Positions 44,978 to 52,075 of a stretch of 52,075 nucleotides of DNA are shown piece by piece. The notes below the pieces were generated by a model. That model had not been told where the DNA came from. It saw only the letters and a program-made list of their open reading frames with translations, and did not search any database. This DNA is from CAZFBA01 sp964517135 (lineage in GTDB: Bacteria > Cyanobacteriota > Vampirovibrionia > JBFMGH01). The translations under genes and the position numbers were made by a program. The stretch is from positions 1-52,075 of the forward strand of contig CAZFBA010000026.1 in the NCBI GenBank assembly GCA_964517135.1. Direction: 5' to 3'. Within the stretch, counting starts at the first letter, position 1. Each line of letters starts with the position of its first letter.

Positions 44978-45922
44978 CTATGCCATGAGCATTAGTGTTT
45001 TATGCTCTCTGTTCTCTGCTATTTTCTCTTCTAAAAAAGCTGCCCATCTGTCATAAAGCACCGGAATTACATCAGATATTACCCGCATACCAGACATTCC
45101 GTGAGCTTCTTTAAGGGATAGCTTACCTTCTCTATGTGCCTGGGCTTCTCGTTTTGCTTTGTTTAAGAAGTATTCCAGTGCAAGTGGGTCATTTTTTACA
45201 GGATAGTTAGCCTGTACTTCTTTTAATCCTTCTTTAAACAACTCTGGAGTGACCAGTTTGTATTCATCCACAATGCTATCCAGTGTTACATCTGGGTCAA
45301 AAAGCTTTGCGTTAACGGCATCTTCGTATTTCGGAAGTACTTCATTTACGACATATAAAAGTTTATCTTCGTAAGCGTTTGCAGCTTCTTCTAGTGCCAT
45401 GTGCTTTTCAATACCTCTTTTCATACTTTTATCTGCCAGATTTGATTGTTTCTCTGTAAAAAGCTGAAGAACGTGTGTAAATTCGTGCACCAGATTTTCA
45501 ATAAGTTCAGGAACAGGCACAGTAAAATCAACAAACAAAGCTATTTTTTTATTGCCCTGTTTGTCAACACCTGTAGCACAGTATGCTGCGGCTCCCATTT
45601 CATGCTGTGACATATGCTGTATCATAACCTCACCTTTACCTGCAATGAGAGTATCAACAGCTTTCATTAAGTCTTTGCCTGATAGTCTTCCTGTTTGATG
45701 GTAGAAAGAATTGACTTTATTGCTGAATTCTCTAGCCAGAGAATGTATCTCTTCTTCTTTAACGAAGCGAGAAGGCTCGTTATTTAATCCTTTATTGCCA
45801 AAAGTTATAATGTCAGACGAAAGCCTTCGGGGCAATCTGGCACCCGAGTTTGCTAGATGATGTTCAGGCTTATTATTTTCCTTGATTCCATAAAAACCCT
45901 GGCTTAAAGATACTAATTTCAT
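44978..45922 (-). CDS. Putative zinc metallopeptidase (HEFTH), lineage-specific
   Basis: A 314-residue protein with HEFTH at residues 146-150 in LIENLVHEFTHVLQLF, the HEXXH zinc-binding motif, and a downstream EEAANAYE at 178-185 that could give the third ligand as in gluzincins. The N-terminal 45 residues are low-complexity and end DIITFGNKG. There is no signal peptide or membrane segment. GGGAG lies about 12 nt before the ATG. It is divergent from a second HEXXH gene at 46161. Peptidase activity is inferred from motifs only. Confidence 0.7.
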   Translation of the reverse strand: MKLVSLSQGFYGIKENNKPEHHLANSGARLPRRLSSDIITFGNKGLNNEPSRFVKEEEIHSLAREFSNKVNSFYHQTGRLSGKDLMKAVDTLIAGKGEVMIQHMSQHEMGAAAYCATGVDKQGNKKIALFVDFTVPVPELIENLVHEFTHVLQLFTEKQSNLADKSMKRGIEKHMALEEAANAYEDKLLYVVNEVLPKYEDAVNAKLFDPDVTLDSIVDEYKLVTPELFKEGLKEVQANYPVKNDPLALEYFLNKAKREAQAHREGKLSLKEAHGMSGMRVISDVIPVLYDRWAAFLEEKIAENREHKTLMLMA

Positions 45923-46075
45923 ACTTAAATATACTCCCTCTTACCCCCTGCAATTAAAATACCATAGTACAGAAATGCTTTATTGCAAACGTTTTTGGAT
46001 TCTATCTGCAACATTTATTCACATTTCATTGCCCCTTTTATCGTAAAATTAAAGTTACTTTTGGTTAAAATGCCG

Positions 46076-46103
46076 TTTACAAAAAATCTTGACAGTTTAT
46101 AAT
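46076..46103 (+). promoter_or_regulatory. Candidate promoter of the HESYH gene
   Basis: TTTACA (46076-46081), 16-bp spacer, perfect TATAAT (46098-46103), about 58 bp before the start codon. Confidence 0.6.
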
Positions 46104-46160
46104 GTAAAGACAAATTAAAACACTTAAATATTAAGGGATATTGATTGAAGGGGTTAATAT

Positions 46161-47669
46161 ATGAAAGTAAATGCGTGCTGTTCGGGGTGTATTGATTTTA
46201 AAGAACCTTTAAAGTTAAAGAGATTATCAGAAGAAACTGGTAATGTAGAGCTGAGTAAAGATATTAAATACACAGCACTTCCTGCAATCGCATTTGGTTC
46301 ACAAATAGCACAAATTAAGCCGGTAGATTCTCAATTAAATCCACTAGATGAAGCTAAAACCTGGTCTAAAGAAGGTATTGAATATGCTAAAGAATGGCCA
46401 ATACCAGCTAAGTCTTTAGAAATTCTTAATAAGCGGTTTGAAGATGCTTTAAAGTTTAATCAAATTGATAAAAAAGAGGCTCCTGGTCTTGCTGTTTATA
46501 ACCTGAGTAGTAATGGCAGGCAATATATGGGCTTTTATGATTCACTAACAAATAAACTTACTATTACTGAAGGGGCTGTTTTATTTGATATAGATAAAAA
46601 GGCAAGTGTTCTAGATGAAGCTCTTGCGCATGAAAGCTATCACTGTCAGAGAGCACACTTTATTTCTGCAATAAGTGATGATTCCCTTACAGAAGCAATT
46701 GATAATCGCCTTATGAGCAATCTAACAGAAGGCAGATTTCCTGCTTATGATATTGTCACAGGAGAAAAGTTCCAGTCGCTCAGCAAAGAGACTGCACAGG
46801 CACTTGTTAAATTTACAAAAGATGAAAATGAACCTTCAGACGAAGCCCTGGAAAAACTAACAGATTTTATGACTGATTATACGCCTAAAAGCAAGCGTTT
46901 TGTAATAAGGTTGCTTGACAACCTGAGAGCAAAGTATGAAAAGAATACTGCTATTGGTTATGAGCCGGCCCTGAAAGCAAATCTCTTTTCAATGGAAGAA
47001 TTCACAAAATTAGTACCTGAAAAAGTTATAGAAAAAATTATGTTAAGCAAAGGTATACCTACAAAAGAAGAAGCAGTGGCTATGATTGTAAGAGAAAAAC
47101 CCGGAAAACTTATTTTGATGGGTTATCTCTCACAAAAAGATGCCGATAAAGCAAAAGATGTAAGACAAAAAATATTGAACGACCCGAATAAACCTTCAGA
47201 AACAGAGATTTTAAAAGAGCTTGATTCTATATTTGATATGATAGATGCAGCTTATAATCTCAGTCTTGCAGGCAATGACAAATCTAACAATATCAACCAG
47301 CCTAAAGTGATGGAAGAATATATGTACTGTAATGAAGAGATAAATGCCCGTCAAGCAGGGCTTACTCATAAAATTAATCTGTTAGAAAAATTAATTGAAA
47401 CAACAGAGCCACCAGTAGTATATAAATATCAAACAGCTATAGAGACTGCCTGGGCTGATTATCAGCTTAATGAAGTAATGAAAGAACTTGTTAGAGTTAG
47501 AAAAGAATCACCTGAAAACACTTCAAAAGTAGAGGAACTCAGCCAGCAGGCAACAAAACTGGCGAGGAAGGCTGAATATACTGTGCCAAAGATAACAGGA
47601 AAGAAAAATGAACCTTACGTACCATTTTCATATGGAGAAAGCTATCGCCTGCCTTCAGAGGTGAAATAG
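46161..47669 (+). CDS. Putative zinc metallopeptidase (HESYH), lineage-specific
   Basis: A 502-residue protein with HESYH at 157-161 (LDEALAHESYHCQRAHF) and NEEINARQAG at 391-400. The segment before the zinc motif (YMGFYDSLTNKLTITEG) lines up with NLGYYNSTTHTFTLNAY before HELTH in the 48417 protein, and EINAR lines up with EANAR there. Glu393 is the candidate third ligand. The N-terminus has a Cys-rich start (ACCSGC), then a low-complexity stretch ending PAIAFGS. Helical C-terminus. AAGGGG precedes the ATG. No signal peptide recognised. Confidence 0.72.
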   Translation: MKVNACCSGCIDFKEPLKLKRLSEETGNVELSKDIKYTALPAIAFGSQIAQIKPVDSQLNPLDEAKTWSKEGIEYAKEWPIPAKSLEILNKRFEDALKFNQIDKKEAPGLAVYNLSSNGRQYMGFYDSLTNKLTITEGAVLFDIDKKASVLDEALAHESYHCQRAHFISAISDDSLTEAIDNRLMSNLTEGRFPAYDIVTGEKFQSLSKETAQALVKFTKDENEPSDEALEKLTDFMTDYTPKSKRFVIRLLDNLRAKYEKNTAIGYEPALKANLFSMEEFTKLVPEKVIEKIMLSKGIPTKEEAVAMIVREKPGKLILMGYLSQKDADKAKDVRQKILNDPNKPSETEILKELDSIFDMIDAAYNLSLAGNDKSNNINQPKVMEEYMYCNEEINARQAGLTHKINLLEKLIETTEPPVVYKYQTAIETAWADYQLNEVMKELVRVRKESPENTSKVEELSQQATKLARKAEYTVPKITGKKNEPYVPFSYGESYRLPSEVK

Positions 47670-47832
47670 TCATTTATTTGTTAACTAAACAAATTGTAGA
47701 CTAAAAAATAATATTTGTTTCTCTTTTTGATTGCAGGTATATTATTTAACATGGCTGGTTGTGTTCAGGCAACAGTGCCCCACCCTCCCGCCCTGAATAG
47801 TATTCAGCTCTCAGTAAGAAAGGCAACAGCTA

Positions 47833-48309
47833 GTGAAAATAGGTATCAGCGGGTGTTTAGGATTTTTTAATTGTCGCTATGATGGCAGCGGATTTAACGA
47901 TTATGATCTTGCAGGCCTGGAAACTTATTTAAAGGAGAGGTATCAGACAGACTATATAGAATTCATTCCTGTTTGTCCGGAGCAACTGGGTGGTCTTACC
48001 ACTCCACGTGTTCCGGCAGAAATAACCGGTGGAAAAGCAACAGAGGTTATTTCAGGAAAGGCAAAAGTTATAACCAGAGAAGGCAAAGATGTCAGCGATG
48101 CTTTTTTAAGGGGAGCAAAAGAAGTTTCGGCCTTAGCAGAAAAAGTATCTATAAGAGTTTTTGTTTTAAAAGAGAATAGCCCATCGTGTGGCAGTAAAAA
48201 GGTTTATTCAGGGTCTTTTAATGGCAAGTTAATACCAGGAATGGGTATTACATCTGCTTTTTTAAGACAAAAAAGCATAGAAATTTTGCCTGATAATTGT
48301 ATTGAGTGA
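47833..48309 (+). CDS. DUF523 family protein
   Basis: This 158-residue protein follows the DUF523 pattern closely: ISGCLGFFNCRYDGSG at the N-terminus, PVCPEQLGGLTTPRVPAEI near residue 47, DVSDAFLRGAKE near 86, and the cysteine motif ENSPSCGSKKVYSG near 113. Biochemical function of the family is not settled. Four conserved cysteines suggest a metal or iron-sulfur role. GTG start with AAAGG about 10 nt upstream. It sits between two HEXXH genes on the same strand. Confidence 0.9.
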   Translation: MKIGISGCLGFFNCRYDGSGFNDYDLAGLETYLKERYQTDYIEFIPVCPEQLGGLTTPRVPAEITGGKATEVISGKAKVITREGKDVSDAFLRGAKEVSALAEKVSIRVFVLKENSPSCGSKKVYSGSFNGKLIPGMGITSAFLRQKSIEILPDNCIE

Positions 48310-48416
48310 TTTTTCTAAACATTATCCATAAAAATGTAACCGATTATTAACAATTTTATTTACAAAAAGCAATTTTAGTTTTTGAGCTTTCTTATAAATG
48401 TATTGCTCCGCTAAAT

Positions 48417-50075
48417 ATGGAAATTTGTATGCTCTGCTCCATTGATCGTGTTCAAAACCATAAGCCCTATAACAGACCTGTAAAGAACTTTCAGGGTTCT
48501 GTATTAAAGCTTAACCGCCCTTTAGAAGCAGATAAAATAAGCTTCAGTTCATCAGTAGATACATCAAAATCAGGGCCAAAGCAAATAACAGAAGAAAAAA
48601 GTCTGCTAAAGAAGGTCTTTGAACTTATTGCTCTGATAATAAAAAAACTTATAGATATTTTTTCTGAAGACCCTGTAGAAACAATTAAAGAAAACCCGCT
48701 TCAGGCAGCAACTTATGATATAAATACTCTTAAAAACCCTCTTCCAGGAATGAAGTTAAATTCAAATTTTAGGCTTGCAGCTGATATGGCAGACAAACTA
48801 AACCCTGATTCAGGTATTAAACACATCAGCATAATAAATAGACCTGATAGTACGGCCCTTACTTATGACAGAGACGACTATATTCTTATAGTTAATGCCT
48901 GTAAAATACCTTCAGATTTGACAATTAAAGAGGCAGCCCTTGATGCTGAACGGTTGTTAAAACTTAATGATGATTTAATACCACAAATTGCAAGTATAGT
49001 AGAAAGAAGCAGTGAACTAGCCGGCATAGAAAAGCATTTTAAGCCAGAATTTCAGGTTGGATACGATGAGTCACCTAATCTGGGTTATTACAACTCCACA
49101 ACACATACATTTACTTTAAATGCTTACTGGTTAGAGAAATCATCCCGCCCAGAACTTATGGCGGCACAAATAGCAGCACATGAACTTACTCACGCCAGAA
49201 GTAATCTTGATTTTGCACTGGTTGATCAGGATGATATACCCGATAAACTGAAAGAAACTTCACAACAAAACGCTATTCTCTGGACTTTAAAAAACATGGA
49301 TCATTTTCAGGCCTACAGAGATTATAGAGCAAAGCATAATCCTGTAGACAAACGCTCTGATGAATACCAGCGCTGCTGGTATTATTGCGTGTTGAACCTG
49401 ATAGATTATTCTATGCCTGATAAAGAAATGAAAGTATTTGCCGAAAACAACCAGATGTTTGCAAGAATACTTAAACAAATAAGTAAAACATGCGATATTG
49501 ATCCATCAGAAGTATTGTTTATAAACCTTGGAGAGCTGAATAAAAACAATAAGGTAGAACTATTTATTTCTAATCCTTTATTTAAAACGATTTATGATGA
49601 TTCAGAGCTAGCAGAGATAAAAAAGAAAATAGAAGCAAGAAAAGATGAGGTTCGAAAGATCCTTAAAAAGAATAATGGAAACGCTAGAGTATACCAAAAA
49701 GTAATGATGAAATATAATGACATATGGGATGAAGCCAATGCCCGCTCAAATGCTGCCCGTATAATGCAGTCTCTTATTGAAGAAGGCTATTTAAAAGATT
49801 CTTCAGAGGCAAGAGAATTAATAGCTATGGATAGAACTGATTTTAGAGATCAGGTTTTTAAGTACAGTAGTGATGTCAAACAAATGATCGAATCAGGCCA
49901 GATAAAAACAAAAGATGGCGTTAAAGAATTTAAACTTGATCAGATAACCCTTGGCTATCTCTACAAATATAATCACTACTTTAAGCTTGACCTTACAACT
50001 CAAGCCAGATTACACGGCGCAAATCTGCAAGAAATACTGCAAAACTACGATAAAAACTATTTCAACAAACCCTGA
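48417..50075 (+). CDS. Putative zinc metallopeptidase (HELTH), lineage-specific
   Basis: A 552-residue protein with HELTH at 255-259 (AQIAAHELTHARSNL) and WDEANARSNA at 437-446, with Glu439 a candidate third zinc ligand. A hydrophobic, lysine-flanked helix at about 64-82 could lie on a membrane. The N-terminal 50 residues are low-complexity and end DKISFSSS. The start is uncertain: ATG 48417 has no clear ribosome site and ATG 48429 is an alternative. It aligns with the 46161 protein around both motifs but is otherwise very different. Substrate unknown. Confidence 0.7.
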   Translation: MEICMLCSIDRVQNHKPYNRPVKNFQGSVLKLNRPLEADKISFSSSVDTSKSGPKQITEEKSLLKKVFELIALIIKKLIDIFSEDPVETIKENPLQAATYDINTLKNPLPGMKLNSNFRLAADMADKLNPDSGIKHISIINRPDSTALTYDRDDYILIVNACKIPSDLTIKEAALDAERLLKLNDDLIPQIASIVERSSELAGIEKHFKPEFQVGYDESPNLGYYNSTTHTFTLNAYWLEKSSRPELMAAQIAAHELTHARSNLDFALVDQDDIPDKLKETSQQNAILWTLKNMDHFQAYRDYRAKHNPVDKRSDEYQRCWYYCVLNLIDYSMPDKEMKVFAENNQMFARILKQISKTCDIDPSEVLFINLGELNKNNKVELFISNPLFKTIYDDSELAEIKKKIEARKDEVRKILKKNNGNARVYQKVMMKYNDIWDEANARSNAARIMQSLIEEGYLKDSSEARELIAMDRTDFRDQVFKYSSDVKQMIESGQIKTKDGVKEFKLDQITLGYLYKYNHYFKLDLTTQARLHGANLQEILQNYDKNYFNKP

Positions 50076-50173
50076 AAACCATTAACTAAATTTGATAAAT
50101 AACAGAAAACATTCTATAAATTAGCTTCATAACCTTTTAATACACATTATAAGTCACCTATCTTTCTTGAGAG

Positions 50174-50182
50174 TGATATAAT
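50174..50182 (+). promoter_or_regulatory. Extended -10 promoter of the HypD-like gene
   Basis: TG-A-TATAAT is a perfect extended -10. No good -35 is visible, as is usual for this class. It gives a leader of about 27 nt before the start codon at 50216, so the gene appears to have its own promoter. Confidence 0.5.
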
Positions 50183-50215
50183 GAACCTGAATAAAAATAA
50201 TCTTAAGGTGTATCT

Positions 50216-51343
50216 ATGGATAAAGTTAAAGAAACTCTAAGAGAAAAGGATATCTCTAAAGATCTTCTCTCAAGTATAGAAAGTACTCTGGAAGATACAG
50301 GTGTTAAAACAATACTTGTAACTTCATCAAAGATGACTTCAAATATGATTAATGCAGGCATAAGTAGCATTTTAGAGCATAAAATCAGGTTTGTTCATAC
50401 ACTTGGTTCAGCAGCCTGTTATTCAGATAAACGAACCATTGAACTGGCTATAAAACTGACAGTAAAAAAGAATCATATTGTTGTTACAACCCCTGATAAC
50501 CTTTATCTTTGCGGAAATAAAACCTGTTTGAATGACTGTATTACAAAAACCGGTAAGGTTAAAATTGTCAGCCGATACACTGAAAGCCTTGATATTGCAA
50601 AAGATAATCCTGATAACCAGATAGTTTTACTCTCATCCGGGTATGAAAAAGATATACCTGCACTTGCCGGAACTATCATAGAAGCTAAAAATAAAAACAT
50701 TGAAAACCTTTCAGTAATCGTCAATCATAAATTGCTAGCACCGGCTATAAGAAACTTTCTTGGAAGTAATATAAATATAGATGGATATATGGCTCCGGGT
50801 GATAATGCTATTATTACTGGCACTCATAGCTGGCAATTCATACCAGAAGAATATCATATACCAGTTGTGATTAGTGGGTTTGACTCTAAAGAATTTCTCT
50901 ATGCCCTGGATATACTTCTAAAACAAATTCAAACAGGTAATAACAGGGTCGAAAATGCCTATTCTGCACTGGTAAACGAAAAAGGCAACCCTCTGGCACA
51001 GGAAAAAACATTTAAAGTCTTCAGACCTAAAACTTCTATCTGGCGTGGTTATGGATTGATACCTTTTAGTGGACTGGCATTTAATGAAGATTATGCAGAA
51101 TTTGATGCACTTAAAAAATATGAACTGCCAGCTATTACAGACTTAAACGAGAGATGCCTGTCAGAATGTATACTTGCAAATAAGAATACACCTGAAGACT
51201 GTTCTCTTTATAAAAAAGAATGCAGACCATCAATGCCGATTGATTCACTGATGGCAATTGAAAACGGTATTTGTCGACTTTATTACCTGACTGATAAATG
51301 TCTTAAATCAGATATAACTTCATTTAAGGATGTCATTGAATAA
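50216..51343 (+). CDS. Divergent HypD homologue lacking the catalytic cysteine motif
   Basis: The 375-residue length and order of conserved blocks follow HypD, the scaffold that builds Fe(CN)2CO for [NiFe]-hydrogenases: LSVIVNHKLLAPAIR near residue 165, IDGYMAPGDNAIITG near 188, VISGFDSKEFLYALDILL near 218, VENAYSALV near 245, and RGYGLIPFSGL near 277. However, the catalytic CGGHTH motif is absent (VTSSKMT instead), GPGCPVC is reduced to TLGSAAC, and GFETT reads GYEKD. New cysteines appear in LCGNKTCLNDC (98-108). At the C-terminal iron-sulfur site, Cys314, 318, 329 and 336 are seen. AAGG lies 8 nt before the ATG. No hydrogenase or hyp genes are nearby. It is probably not a normal HypD. Confidence 0.82.
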   Translation: MDKVKETLREKDISKDLLSSIESTLEDTGVKTILVTSSKMTSNMINAGISSILEHKIRFVHTLGSAACYSDKRTIELAIKLTVKKNHIVVTTPDNLYLCGNKTCLNDCITKTGKVKIVSRYTESLDIAKDNPDNQIVLLSSGYEKDIPALAGTIIEAKNKNIENLSVIVNHKLLAPAIRNFLGSNINIDGYMAPGDNAIITGTHSWQFIPEEYHIPVVISGFDSKEFLYALDILLKQIQTGNNRVENAYSALVNEKGNPLAQEKTFKVFRPKTSIWRGYGLIPFSGLAFNEDYAEFDALKKYELPAITDLNERCLSECILANKNTPEDCSLYKKECRPSMPIDSLMAIENGICRLYYLTDKCLKSDITSFKDVIE

Positions 51344-51479
51344 TGTAATTTATCAACTCTTAAGTAATATGTTATTTGAACCTCTGATTAATGATTCCAG
51401 CAAAAGACACAAATTTCTTGCATCTGAGAACATTTAAGTTATTAAGAGGCACCTATTAAAATAAAAAAGACTAATACAT

Positions 51480-51512
51480 AAAAAAAGGAGTACAGGCATT
51501 TAGCCATACTCC
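51480..51512 (-). terminator. Intrinsic terminator of the repeat-protein gene
   Basis: On the minus strand GGAGTATGGC pairs with GCCTGTACTCC (plus 51487-51512), followed by seven T. Confidence 0.85.
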
Positions 51513-51539
51513 CTCTATATAACTAACACTTCTCTCAGG

Positions 51540-52075
51540 TTATAGTAGTTTTGGCTTTATGAAGAACGGGTTACTATCGTCTTTGGCACCCGGTTTCAGG
51601 TTTACATTCATTGTCAGTGAATCAATATCATTAACAGGTTTTTTAGCAAACATATCAGGGGTAATCTCATTGCCCTCTTTTACCAGCTTATCACCAAGTT
51701 TTTCGATTTCTTTGCCCATTTTTTCTACAGCAGCTTTATCAGCTTCTTTTTCTTTCATGAGCTTGTCGCCAACTTTTTCTTTTTCTTTTGCTATCTTATC
51801 GCCAAGCTTTTCGATTTCTTTGCCCATTTTTTCTACAGCAGCTTTATCAGCTTCTTTTTCTTTCATGAGCTTGTCGCCAACTTTTTCTTTTTCTTTTGCT
51901 ATCTTATCGCCAAGCTTTTCGATTTCTTTGCCCATTTTTTCTACAGCAGCTTTATCAGCTTCTTTTTCTTTCATGAGCTTGTCGCCAACTTTTTCTTTTT
52001 CTTTTGCTATCTTATCGCCGAGCTTCTCGTGTTCTTTTCCGTCTTTATCGACGAGCTTTTCTTTTTCTTTTGCTA
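51540..52075 (-). CDS. Tandem-repeat coiled-coil protein, partial at window edge
   Basis: The frame is open to the window edge, so the N-terminus is outside. It holds three near-identical 36-residue units (each containing KAAVEKMGKEIEKLGDK and AKEKEKVGDKL) and a shorter variant unit at the edge. It then ends in a unique tail with MFAKKPVNDIDSLTMNV. Nearly all residues are K, E, D, A, G and L, giving a highly charged helix with no Cys or Trp in view. LEA-like or surface coiled-coil proteins have such composition; function unknown. The internal ATG codons in the repeats are not likely starts. Confidence 0.75.
   Translation of the reverse strand, partial: AKEKEKLVDKDGKEHEKLGDKIAKEKEKVGDKLMKEKEADKAAVEKMGKEIEKLGDKIAKEKEKVGDKLMKEKEADKAAVEKMGKEIEKLGDKIAKEKEKVGDKLMKEKEADKAAVEKMGKEIEKLGDKLVKEGNEITPDMFAKKPVNDIDSLTMNVNLKPGAKDDSNPFFIKPKLL
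51701..52024. repeat. 108-bp tandem repeat, three copies
   Basis: Copies at 51701-51808, 51809-51916 and 51917-52024 are near-identical at the DNA level, including synonymous positions; a divergent partial unit follows. This indicates recent expansion or homogenisation within the coding sequence. Confidence 0.92.

Noticed and set aside
100..52075. tRNA, rRNA, tmRNA, RNase P or CRISPR loci
   Set aside because: No tRNA T-loop with matching acceptor stem, no conserved rRNA words and no regularly spaced direct repeats with spacers were seen by eye.

Overview
The window is A+T-rich, densely coded on both strands, and looks like one chromosomal stretch of a bacterium rather than phage or plasmid. 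I see no rRNA, tRNA, CRISPR array or intact insertion sequence. The lineage cannot be proven from sequence alone. Several lineage-restricted proteins begin with a short low-complexity leader ending in an I-(T/A/S)-F-(G/S) motif, and there is a secreted protein resembling the cyanobacterial DUF3352 family. Together with the low G+C these fit a non-photosynthetic relative of cyanobacteria (Vampirovibrionia/'Melainabacteria'). That placement is inference.

Layout. Positions 1-6800 hold a STAS-domain protein, an EutE-type acylating acetaldehyde dehydrogenase, prephenate dehydratase, two unrecognised proteins and long gene-poor stretches with inverted and dispersed repeats. Positions 6800-10740 hold an MFS transporter and a large membrane glycosyltransferase-like protein. 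Positions 10770-21270 are a divergent pyrimidine block: pyrB-pyrC-pyrF on the minus strand, and pyrK-pyrD-pyrE then carA-carB on the plus strand. Together these cover the whole route from bicarbonate/glutamine to UMP. Upstream of pyrK there is a promoter, a 36-codon leader ORF with a strong Shine-Dalgarno sequence, and an intrinsic terminator directly after the leader stop codon. This layout resembles pyrBI/pyrE attenuation.

Positions 21300-28400 hold an unknown protein, a PPK2 polyphosphate kinase whose N-terminus is split by a frame break at a run of seven A, a clade-3-like catalase with a possible PerR/Fur-type box, an FAD oxidoreductase and a metallophosphoesterase. Positions 28610-39850 are the purine block: a guanine-class purine riboswitch with a visible terminator/antiterminator switch, then purC-purS-purQ-purL-purF-purM-purD-purE-guaB, with guaA convergent. 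This covers much of the route to IMP and all of IMP to GMP; purN/T, purH, purB and purK are not in the window.

Positions 40000-52075 are accessory: a protein with glycine every seventh residue over more than 150 residues, a secreted coiled-coil protein, a DUF3352-like secreted protein, three HEXXH putative metallopeptidases around a DUF523 protein, a highly divergent stand-alone HypD homologue lacking the catalytic cysteine motif, and a 36-residue tandem-repeat coiled-coil protein cut by the window edge. A pair of ~80-120 bp repeats, one carrying a perfect 16-bp-stem palindrome, lies in this region.

The best candidates for something undescribed are the HypD-like protein, the HEXXH protein group, the pyr leader-peptide attenuator and the glycine-heptad protein.
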